DNA of 64,000 bases from Streblospio benedicti (lineage: Eukaryota > Annelida > Polychaeta > Spionida > Spionidae). Location: positions 22,439,416 to 22,503,415 of the forward strand of contig CM032662.1 in NCBI GenBank assembly GCA_019095985.1, in the 5' to 3' direction. Shown one piece after another: positions 44,384 to 54,483 of this stretch (positions within the stretch are counted from its first letter, which is position 1; every line of letters begins with the position of its first letter). A program made the position numbers and the translations under genes. Under the pieces are notes generated by a model. The model was not told the DNA's origin. It saw only the letters and a list, made by a program, of their open reading frames with translations, and ran no database searches.

Positions 44384-45402
44384 CTTTACTTTACTTTATC
44401 CTTTTCGGTCTTCCTTAGGTTAAAACCTGTTGACCGGTCTTCACTTAATTTTTGTTTTTCACTGAATAATATAAACTAATAAGTCCTGCATGCGTGGGAA
44501 TTGGAAGAGTCAGTCACATACTTTAAATCGGACCAATGCAAATCTAAACTGTTTTTGAAACCATTTAATGAGTCACTCGATACTACATCCTCTGGAAGGC
44601 TGTTCCACAAATTCACCACCCTGTTCGAAAGAAATTCTGCCGTAGGCTGCTTTGGCATCTCTTTTTAGCTATCTTGTAACTATGGCCTCTGGTACTGCTT
44701 CTTTCCATCTCGAATGGAACATGGGAACTTTGTATATACTATGCGTGTACTTGAATACCTCGATCATGTCCCTTCTTTTTCGACGGTAGACTAATGAGGG
44801 TAGTTTCAGTGCTTCGAGTCTCTTCTCATATTCCATATCTTTAAGACCTGGTACAAGTTTTGTAGCCCTTCTTTGTGTACCGACTCAAGGAGCTTGGCCT
44901 GTTTTTGATACTGGATATAGACTACACGGCATTGCAGTATTCCAGGTGTGGACGGACTAAAGTTTTGTATAAACCAGTGAGGGTATCCTTATCAAGGTTT
45001 CAAAAACGTTCTTCTGATAAGACCAAGAATCTTATTTGCCTTAGACACCTGGGCTTCTACATGTATGTCAAATTTCAGTTTATCATCCACTAAGACTCCC
45101 TAGATCCTTTTCTTGCCTGACAGTTTCTAGTGTAACATTGCTCATTTTATACTCATGCTCAGGGTTGTTCCTACCAATGTGCATCACTTGCATTTACATT
45201 GAACACCATTTGCCATCTATTGGCCCATGTCTGTAGGTTGTCCAGATCCTGCTTGAAGTTATTGTAGTCCTCAGGGTTGATATAGCTTTGAAAATCTTTG
45301 CATCATCAGCAAACATCTGGATACTGCAGTGTACCATATCTGGCATGTCATTGATGAAGAGAACGAAAGTGTGGGTCAATGACACTGCCCTGTGGAACAC
45401 CG
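44384..45402 (-). mobile_element. Second 5'-truncated CR1-like LINE in copy A
   Basis: On the minus strand it begins at GVPQGSV, followed by INDMPD, CSIQMFADDAKIFKAI, DNLQTWANRWQMVF, then LVRPHLEYC, QRRATKLVPGLKDMEYE, RRKRDMIEVFKY and VVNLWNSLPEDVV. That is the finger/palm end and C-terminal tail of a CR1-type ORF, from a different family than the neighbour at 43195. Its 3' tail is (AAAGT)n. Several frame changes interrupt it. It is inserted after TATGTACT, where copy B has no element. Confidence 0.8.
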
Positions 45403-46245
45403 AGAGGACCTCTCCACTGAGAACTGTTCTTGTACACTTCTCAGTCCTTTATCACCACTCGCCTGCCTTGTCGTCTAGTCCAGATGTAATTGTTCTTGAA
45501 CCATTGTTCAAGATCTTGAACATGTGACCGTTAATTCCCGACGCTCTCTCCAGGTGGGGCCACTTCAGCTAGCTTCTCCAGTCCGCAACCCAGCATGTGT
45601 TCTCCCACGGCTCTAGTGCCACTTTGTCTCCTTCCAGGAAGGGATCCCATGTTGCTGCACCATACTCAGGCTGACCTAAGGCTGATAGGGGGCTATCTAA
45701 GCTCCTGTGGGCACAGGTCCTACCCCAACCCCCTGCTCAGTAACTGTGTTCCTGACATGTTCGGTAGTAGTGAGACTTTCATGGATCAGTATCCCAAGGT
45801 AAGTAGCGCTACATGTCATGATGATCCAGAATGGTTCCATCAAGCTCATAAAAACCTTGAAAGAGGCTGCTTCTTGTTGGTCACTGTGAGGATGTGACAT
45901 TTCTGGCATTGAACTTCATTCCCCACAGCTTTCCCACTTGTGCAGTAATCAAGATCCAGCTGGAACTGATCTGGTCTGTGCATGAGTGTCATCAGGCAAT
46001 CAGTAGTAACTAGGATCAACGACAGACGGGAGGTCGTTTAATGAACAACAGGAACAGTGAAGTGGCCCACTTTGCATGGGAACACCTGATCTAACTGCTG
46101 CATTACCCGATTCTAAGCCCAGCACATTTGTTGAACTTCAATAAAGCTTTCACAGAAGACTGCAGGGTAATGTGTGCCTGGGGGGGAGGGGGGAATCCGT
46201 CATCCCTATATGGGTGGGGCGGGAGGGGGGTGCATTATTTTTATG
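45402..46245 (-). repeat. Second, error-rich copy of 43350-44390
   Basis: This repeats the 43195-44207 LINE from about 43350 onward plus about 140 bp of its flank (GCACATTTGTTGAACTTCAA...). Many short deletions run throughout. Since it repeats flanking DNA as well as the LINE, it is not an independent insertion. It is best explained by a second haplotype or a low-quality gap-filling read spliced into the assembly. Confidence 0.7.
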
Positions 46246-46731
46246 TACTTATTACAGGCTCAAATCGAAACTTGTGAAAATCCTCCTGCCTCCTTACATG
46301 CCAATGGTCTGTGCATGAGTGTTCTGACAGTAGTACTAGTACTTTGACCTACATTACCTGAACAACTTTAGATGTAAATCAATCTTTTAAGGAGCTCAGA
46401 AATTGGGTCAACAAATGTTGCTCAAAAGACATAATGGTCAAGCTTTATGAACCTTAATTAAATTGCGTCTGGTAAAAAAAAATTAGTAAATAGCGTGACT
46501 GTGACTGTTGTAAAACTTTGACAGTGATGTCCATATTATAAAGGGGCAAGGTTAGCTGTGAGTAGGGCTCAGACCACCAAACAAATGGTCAATATTGTAC
46601 AGTATATTAATTACGTGCATCATAATACGTTGCTTAACTTTAAGTGTCAGCTAAAAATAATATTTTTTCTTCAATAGAACATTTCAAACTGTGCCACAGG
46701 AATTTTATATGCTCATTACTATTTATTAGAA

Positions 46732-46885
46732 AGTTTGATACTAAACAAGGACTGATAATTAGTTATAAATATGTTTCTGGCCTTCACTGAGTCAGGATCA
46801 GTAAATATAACTCGGTATATATTTACTGTGAGGGCCAGAAACATTATTTAAAACTAATCACCAGTCCTTGTTCGTAACTAGTACC
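46732..46885. mobile_element. Foldback MITE, present in copy A only
   Basis: The arms ACAAGGACTGATAATTAGTT...TTTCTGGCC and GGCCAGAAACATT...CCAGTCCTTGT are inverted. Copy B reads directly through the equivalent site (about 54060). The element is about 150 bp and non-coding. Confidence 0.75.
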
Positions 46886-48867
46886 AGTGGTGGCAACCAT
46901 TGATGAAATCTTCTTAAATTCAATTCCTATGGGTATGACCACACTACGTTTCAAACTAGTTTCATATGACTTAAAAAGTGGCTTCAATCGAGAGGCGTTC
47001 TTATATAGAGGTTCTCATTTCATTCATTGGAATCATTTTGAAGGATTGGATGCGAGAAAAAAATGGTCTTAATATATTGGTGGTCTCATTTTATAGGGTG
47101 GTCGTTTTCTACACAGAAATACGGTAATGCATAGTCTCAATCAATCAGTCTGTATGCAACTAGCTACAAAGAGTTTCTAAATGACTGAGGCTGGTTGTAA
47201 ATAAACCCACGTGGATTACAGCATACACATGTATTGTGAAATAAGTTCACGTTATTGTTTTATAATATGAAGAGGAAATCCGACGAATTAGGCACCGAAA
47301 TGAACGTCGATAAGTCCCAACATTCAAAGCCCATGGAGAAGTATGGCGATCCAAAACTTTTTATCAAGAATTGAAAAGGTTAGACGGTGTTCATATTATT
47401 GTATGGGCGATATTGCGATATTTAATTCCTTAACAGTGACGGGGTGTGAAAAGTGTAAATGGAAGTGTGGTCGTTTATAGTAGTTGCAATTAATAACTTA
47501 TATACAAAGACTTGAAGACATCATTCTTTTACGAATTTATTATCATCATTGTCATACTTTATGCCTGCCACATCGTGGTGAGGGTACTCAGACACTTAAT
47601 TCACGCTGGCAATATTTATAACTCGAAGAGATCAACTTCTCTTACATAGTACAACTACAAATTCTTACATAGAACAATGTAGGAAAAGTTTATCTCATAG
47701 AGATTTGCATATATTTGTCTATGAATTGCTCCGTGCACCACAATTAGTGTACAGAAATAGTATATGTAGTCTATCGTATCCCTTTTCACTGCTATGGGTG
47801 GCATTCTTCAGTTCTCAATTGCGCAGAAAAGTCCTTAGGTACTTCTGCCCATTCAAAAATCGTCACTATATTTCAAAGTTATTTACACTTTTGAAAAGTA
47901 CACATCTATTTGAGTCATTCTTCAATGGGTTGTCATCTTTCTTTTTTTTTCACTGGCTGTCTGCATTTGACCAAACCGGCTTTTGCTCATAACGCAATTT
48001 TTATGCTAACTAAAATCCGATTACATAGTAATCCTCATTAAAAAATACTACTAGAAATGCTATTTGAGGCATACATTCTTCATAATAGTGAAGTTCAAAC
48101 GATTCAGATTCATAATCTGATCAAAATTCTCTTGGAAAACTTTACATGGTGACATAGGATATAGCTGAAAATTACCTTGAATATTTAAAAGTCATTTAGT
48201 TTTACAAAGAGGTGAGTGAAGTAGTCAATGGACTGTTTAGTATGGATTTTTACTTCAACACGTCCCGCAGCTGTACAAACACCAAGTTTTCATATCCATG
48301 AATTGTGGGAATTTTTTTGACAAACACCAAATCAAGTGATTTTCACGTGTTTAAAAATGCTTTGGAAAGAATTTTTGTACAAAATTGAAAATACACTAAA
48401 TCAAATCGTTCCTGGTTGATTTAGGCTAATCACCTTTTGACCAAATGGGTACTACGATGGTGATCTAATATTTCTATTAGCAAACAAGTCTTATAGATAG
48501 ATATCATAGTACCTTTTATGTTGTGCGTAGCTGCAAACCTGTTAGTCTCGATCAACCACACCTTGTGATTGCATAGCAAGAGGTATGATAGATACTATTT
48601 CAATGATTGTTAAATGAAATACAGACAATGGCATTGTAATAGACAATATAACCATAATAATGTGTAATTTAGTGGCAAAATCAGTTTGCCAGCGCATGCC
48701 AGTTTGACGGCGAGCACATTTACTTTCGGCTCCTACAAGTAGTAAAATATCGTCTTTTATTCGTCGCAACCACTTGACCTGTAAGTTTGTAACACATGGC
48801 AAAATTACTACTACAAACTTAAAAACATGCCAAAACCCACAAAGTACAGCGTAATCATGTAAATTAA

Positions 48868-49238
48868 GGAGACTTTCTGGAGATAAAAGAATTTGGAGAT
48901 AAAAAAAATTCTCAAAATGTTCTTGTTTTTTGTTTTAGAATAAAAAGTACATTCATTTCCCTTTTAAAATGTATAACACTTTAAGGGTTTCGGGAATGGA
49001 ATTTGGTTTATGGACCATACAAAAAGATCATAATTATACAAAAACAATGAAAAATTCAGTCAATGTTAATTTTGACTGTACCAAAATTGTACACATGATC
49101 TTTGTATGGTCCATAAACCAAAAATCTATTCCCCGAAACCCTAAAGTGTTATACATTTCTAAAAGGGAAATGCTTGTACTTTATACTAAAATAAAAAACA
49201 AGCACATTTTAAGAATTTTTTTTTATCTCAGAAAGTCT
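48868..49238. mobile_element. 371-bp foldback MITE, present in copy A only
   Basis: Ends AGACTTTCTG / CAGAAAGTCT open two arms of about 150 bp. For example, TTTATGGACCATACAAA pairs with TTTGTATGGTCCATAAA. Copy B has the empty site AAATTAAGTGAAC (60081). In A the flanks are TTAA before and TTA after, so the target duplication is TTA or TTAA. It sits in NVL-like intron 1. Confidence 0.8.
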
Positions 49239-49984
49239 TTAGTGAACTATATTTGGATACATTTTCAGTTACTTTCTGATCACAAGGATAAGAGGGTTGC
49301 CAGATTAGATTGGATGTGTGAACAACTACAAGAAAAATTCCGTAAGTTGTACTTCTCACATTTCCACTATGCCAAGATGTGCTTTATGATTATATATGTA
49401 GATTTTCTGTTTGACTGAAGGGATTTTTTTAAGGTCAAAGTAAAGTTTTTTAGAAGAAATTTTGAAACATTAATATCAGCATTTTCAGAAAAGGGAAAAA
49501 GCCGATTGTTTAATAAAAAGTTAGAGAATAAACCCGGGTTTTTTTGAAAAAACCCAACCCACCGCATAATTTGGAAAAATTCAAGCATGAATATCATTAC
49601 TTATTGATTTATTTTATAACTTTACAGGGCAGGTTAATGCTATGCCATCATTACAGAATTTATAATTTTGTGTAATGATATGACAAAATAATGAATTATA
49701 ATGTTCAAATATAGACTTGGAAATTTCTATTTTCAGTGAGTATAATTAAAAGCGAAAAAAAGACGCAACCTTTTGCAAAACAGAGTGTAGAAAAGGGTGA
49801 GTTAGATTATTAAAGTATTACCTATGAAAGGTTTATCGTGAGCTGGATCAGTCTGAATCGCTATTGATTCCTGGTTAATAAAAAACTTATTAAATAAAAG
49901 CATTCTTGACAAATTTTTATCAACATTTGTACTTACGAGCATAGGCTCTCGAGCAATCAGAATCTGTTATAATGCTTATTTATG

Positions 49985-50165
49985 TGTGCTTCCGTGGCCG
50001 AATGGATAGGGAGTTGGACTCGACCAGATGGTCATGGGTTCGATTCAGTTGGATCTGGTGGTGAGTGTTGAGCAAACTTTCCCTTAACAGGTTGCACACC
50101 ACTCCGTGGTACCTACACGTAAAATAGGTACAGCTCGGCGAGTAATTAGCATGACATGTCGAATA
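49985..50165 (+). mobile_element. tRNA-derived SINE in NVL-like intron 3, copy A
   Basis: Head GCTTCCGTGGCCGAATGGAT (box A TGGCCGAATGG), box B GGTTCGATTCA, then the body GTGGTGAGTGTTGAGCAAAC, CTTAACAGGTTGCACACC, CTCCGTGGTACC and GCTCGGCGAGTAATTAGCA. It matches the copies at 60721, 15565 and 8180. It is missing a few bases in the tRNA part compared with copy B. Confidence 0.85.
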
Positions 50166-51703
50166 AATATGTACAGCTCGGCAGTAATTAGCACATGAGT
50201 CGACTGAGCAGTTCAGCCCCTAGATAGTAGGCTATAAACTTAGACATTTACATAAAAGCAATATAATGGATACTCAAAAAGCCCAATTGTAAAGTTCACA
50301 CAAAAATCCTTCTTTGATGACTTCATTGAATCCAATATTCATTATCAAAGTCATGCAATCTGATGAAATTCCATCTATGTTAAGTCACTGTAACATAGAA
50401 AAAAACTGATGAAACGCATGTAGGGCACGCAAATGTTTTGGTGTTTTCTCTATACGTTGGGCTCCGTGAGAAAAATAAGACCAAATTTATTGCCAGATGT
50501 AACACGAACTATGCACATAAAAACACTGAAAAAGCATGAAAGCTATATGGATTGTCCACGTCTACCACCACAAACGTACACTTTAATGTTCTAGTGAGTT
50601 TTTTTTTTTAGCCTACTGACCACCACAGATGAACGGCGGATATATAACATAAAACACGTAAGATCTACGTGTAATTTTTACGCTGTATCATGGTAATATC
50701 CAGTCTACGCACAATATAAAATCCATCGCGCCAATACTTTTGAACATTGCAAAAGGATTAGCGTGAATGATGAGGCCCCTGAAATCATGGCGCGTATTTC
50801 ATCGTAAAAACGCATACAAAACATTGATGGACGGTTCATTAACACAGGTGGACCACGTATGGCAAAAATATGTTCATCCTACATATATGTACATGTTTCC
50901 TCCATTATGTTCTGTGACAGTGACTGAAGAGAATTTTATTTTTGAATAGTGATACCCATAATTAAAGCCAATTACTTTTAGCTCACCTGGTCACTGATGA
51001 GCGATATAAGACCATCATGGTCCTCTTGTTAAATATTTCTTTACTAATTTTGCATGTCAAATGTAACGTCTTTCTTTTTCAATGTTTTCAGCCCACCAAT
51101 TCTTGGTGCGGCGGGAACAAAGACTTGTCACGTCCTCCACCTCCCAGACTCCAGATGGTGGCAGTGAACCCGAAGGACCAAAGGAAGAGACAACGGCAGG
51201 CCAAAGCCTCTTCTGCTGGGTGTGTGCACTTACCACTTGTGCTATTGATAACATCTATGACACAATAACAATATTACATATATGTAACCTGAGCACCTAT
51301 TTGATTTCTACATGTTGACAAATAAGAATTAGTAATATTTGTGAAAAATAATTTTGTATATCATGTCTAAAATTAAACAGAAAGAAACTCAGAGTAGAAC
51401 CTTTTCAATGTTATTATCTTGCTTAATTGCAGTGTCTCTGGGGATGCGGCATCAAGTATCTCAGGAAGTGATGATGATGATGATGCTAGTTTCTCAGATG
51501 GCAATCCAGATTATGTAACATACCCTGTGAGTACAGTGTATCTAAGATTTCTCAAGTATTACATTTCCAAGACCTTCAAAAGGTTTTAAAATGAAGTATG
51601 CAAATCAGGCTTTTTTTATGTATGTTAGCATTAATAAATGATGTGTTTGTACAAGGAAACTTTTTAATGTTTATTCCCGGGCGGGGGGGGGTATGCAATG
51701 GAA

Positions 51704-51755
51704 CCTGTCTTATGTGGACACCTTCGAGAAGTGAAAAGTGTCCACATAAGACAGG
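51704..51755. repeat. Perfect 18-bp inverted repeat next to a G run, at an assembly break
   Basis: CCTGTCTTATGTGGACAC (51704-51721) is exactly complementary to 51738-51755. Just before it is CCCGGG, then a run of G (51677-51691). Copy B stops in a 100-N gap at precisely the start of the same G run. The GTCCACATAAGACAGG word recalls internal repeats of pogo/Tigger-type MITEs, but this is only a resemblance. Confidence 0.7.
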
Positions 51756-52052
51756 TGGACAGTTTTGTCTGGGGATAATGTTTATTTTACAGCCTATTAA
51801 GGAAATTTTACCTTTTGTATATAATGATAACTTAATTAAGTGATACAGGTGTGGGAATATTAACAAATTAAATTAATGTTTAATATTGTAATTTTACTTG
51901 TGGACATAATACAAATTATTCATAGTTACTCCCCATCATGCTGACCAATTATATGTGAAAGTTTTAATGTCCAGGATCAACTGGACTACCTTACAATTTA
52001 GCATTGTTGTTTATATACAGATGGGTTGGTGAGAACAATGTCTGCATTTAGC

Positions 52053-52152
52053 NNNNNNNNNNNNNNNNNNNNNNNNNNNNNNNNNNNNNNNNNNNNNNNN
52101 NNNNNNNNNNNNNNNNNNNNNNNNNNNNNNNNNNNNNNNNNNNNNNNNNNNN
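52053..52152. other. Assembly gap (100 N)
   Basis: Exactly 100 N, the conventional length for an unknown gap. It separates locus copies A and B. Confidence 0.99.
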
Positions 52153-52188
52153 TTGTAATTCAATTAAATCCTGCATGATCAATCTCAC

Positions 52189-52441
52189 CTGTCTGTGGAA
52201 CCCACCCAGATGGTGTAGGGTATTTATCATGCTGTGGTGGTTCAGGAACAACTGTCTTGGGGAGGATGTTCTCTACAAATTTCCATTCTTCTTTATTCTT
52301 GGACTCTTCATAGTCAATGTAGTTTGGTTGAGGTTTGGGCACAAGTCTCTGTCCCTCATTCCAGTAACCCGTACCATCTAGATCATAATCTGGAGGGCAT
52401 TCAGGAATTTTTGAAGATGAGTTAACGAGACGACTTTGTGT
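52189..52441 (-). CDS. MRPL49: MRPL49 exon 2, second copy
   Basis: Identical by eye to 42023-42275, including both splice sites and surrounding intron sequence. The downstream exons (3 and 4) do not follow because the gap precedes it. It is not an independent gene; most likely it is the allelic sequence of the MRPL49 locus placed a second time. Confidence 0.8.
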
Positions 52442-53445
52442 CTGAAATTCAGAGAAGAAAACAAATTAAAAAATAATATGTTTTTCGGAGATATGTCATC
52501 AGAATTCCAACACACAATTTTGAAATAATGCATGCAAAACGTGCCAGAATGCTGGTAACATAATCCACTAATAAAGTTGAAAATATTCTTGCAAATATTT
52601 TGGAAATCCACTAGTAAAAGATTAGAAGGTGAAAATATTTTTGCTGATAATAAAATCTTTCAGCCTTAATTAATTCTATTTTATGAATGTCTACTATTCT
52701 CGGCCATTCTCAAGTAAACCCCTGCATCACGCGTCAGGTGACAACACACCAGCGACGTGAAACCATCGTCATTCAAATGCAAATTATCAAAAAGCGCACA
52801 TGAATCTCAATATATCAAACTCTGCTATTCCGTTGGTAAGAAATACGCTGCATGTTTCAGATGTTTTTTTGTTTACGTCAACAGGGCACACGTGCGTCTG
52901 TTGTCACCGAAAAGAGCGAAAAGGAAGCGAGGGTTTTCTTGAGGATTAGGCAAAGTTTATTTGCATGGGAAAAAACACGTTACCAAAAAGACCGAAAAGG
53001 AAGCGAGGGTTTTCTTGAGGATCAGACAAAGTTTATTTTCATGGGGGAAAAAAATTCAACATAATCATTAATGCTGTGCCAGTCAAATTATGCCATATGT
53101 AATTGTTGTCAGTTTACAGTCTATTTCTATATTCAACAATGCTTGACCATATGGTGATATGGATATGGTGTGTCCAGATTACGGCATGCAGGTACTGCTG
53201 CATATAAATATGGTTTATAGACCACTTCTATCTGGTACCTAATATATTGTATAATTGTGTTCATTATAATTCAGTAGTATGTGTATCTGATTGGATTTTC
53301 TGAATCTGAGCTTAACCATTTTCTGCCTTCTAGTCTGCATGGCTCTATAAATTATCGGTTTTATGTTTCATTATTGTATTCAGTTCTAAGTCTAGCACAT
53401 TTGTTGAACTTCAATAAAGCTTTCAAGCAGAAGACTGCCAGGGTA

Positions 53446-53545
53446 ATGTGTGTGTGTGTGTGTGTGTGTGTATTGGGGGGGAGGGGGTGGGGGATCACTT
53501 TTTTGGTGGGATCATCCCCATATGGGTGTGGCGGGGGGGGGGGTG
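53446..53545. repeat. (TG)n and G-run tract
   Basis: A TGTGTG tract is followed by GGGGGGGAGGGGG and, after about 40 bases, a second G run. Lengths differ from copy A (44262-44365), as expected for unstable simple repeats. It lies between MRPL49 and the NVL-like gene. Confidence 0.8.
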
Positions 53546-54483
53546 CATCTTTTTTAATATGTACTTAATACAGACTACAATTTTTCATCGAAACTTATGA
53601 AAATCTTCCTGCCTCCCACATGTCAATTCTTAATTAATGGTCTCTGCATCAGTGTCTGACAGTCTACTAGTACTTTGACCTACATTACCTGAACAACTTT
53701 AGATGTGGAAATCGACCTTAAGGAGCTCAGACACCGCCTGCAAATGTTGCTCAAAGACATACTTATGGTCAAGCTTTATGAATCTTAATTAAATTGCGTC
53801 TGGTAAATAAAAATTAGTAAATAGCGTGACTGTGACTGTTGTAAAACTTTGACAGTGATGTCCATATTATAAAGGGCAAGGTTAGCTGTGAGTAGGGCTC
53901 AGACCACCAAACAAATGATCAATATTGTACAGTCTATAAATTGCGTGCATCATAATACGTTGCTTAACTTTAAGTGTCAGCTAAAAATAATATTTTTCTT
54001 CAATAGAACATTTCATTCGAAACTGTCCCACCGGAATTTTATATGCTCATTACCATTTTATTAGAGCTGTGGCAACCATTGATGAAATCTTCTTAAATTC
54101 ATATGAATAACTGTATGTATTAAATTCAATTCCTATGGGTATGACCACACTACGTTTCAAACTAGTTTCATATGACTTAAAGTGGCTTCATTCGAGAGGC
54201 GTTCTTATATCAATGGAGGTTCGCATTTCATTGGAATCATTTTGAATGATTGGATGCGAGAAAAATGGTCTTATTATACAAATGTATATATGTATATTGG
54301 TGGTCTCATTAGGGTGGTCGTTTTCTACACAGAAAATACGGTAATGCATAGTCTCAATCAATCAGTCTGTATGCAACTAGCTGCAAAGAGATCCTAAATG
54401 ATTGAGGCTACGTGTAAATAAACCCACGTGGATTACAGCATACACATGTATTGTGAAATAAGTTCACGTTATTGTTTTATAAT

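Larger units (their letters stand above)
47267..51526 (+). pseudogene. NVL-like gene 5' region, copy A (frame-disrupted)
   Basis: Exons equivalent to the intact copy B: 47267-47378, 49269-49341, 49737-49796, 51092-51219 and 51433-51526. All splice sites are kept. Relative to B, exon 1 has one extra T in a T run, exon 2 lacks one C of CCC, exon 3 is 10 bases longer with an in-frame stop, and exon 4 has one extra C. Exon 5 is open with five Asp codons (GAT) instead of six. Intact splice sites beside homopolymer-type indels point to sequence error or an uncorrected haplotig more than to a decayed gene, but a real pseudogene is not excluded. Confidence 0.6.
41991..52052. repeat. Locus copy A (MRPL49 exon 2 to NVL exon 5)
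   Basis: This is the first of three near-identical consecutive copies. It holds MRPL49 exon 2, the shared upstream region and the NVL-like exons 1-5. Introns match copy B almost base for base, apart from insertions: LINE at 43195-44207, LINE at 44384-45402 followed by a duplicated stretch to 46245, a MITE at 46732-46885 and a MITE at 48868-49238. About 470 bp present here (47811-48283) is missing in B. The copy ends at a 100-N gap. Confidence 0.85.

Noticed and set aside
49985-50060. A tRNA gene in NVL-like intron 3
   Set aside because: It is followed by the same non-tRNA body as at other sites in the window, which makes it a SINE.
51092-51219. Reading exon 4 of copy A as PTNSWCGGNKDLS...
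   Set aside because: That frame is open only because of an extra base; the phase set by the upstream exons and by copy B gives AHQFLVRREQRLV.
52048-52251. Open frame crossing the N gap
   Set aside because: It consists largely of unknown residues from the gap and has no meaning.
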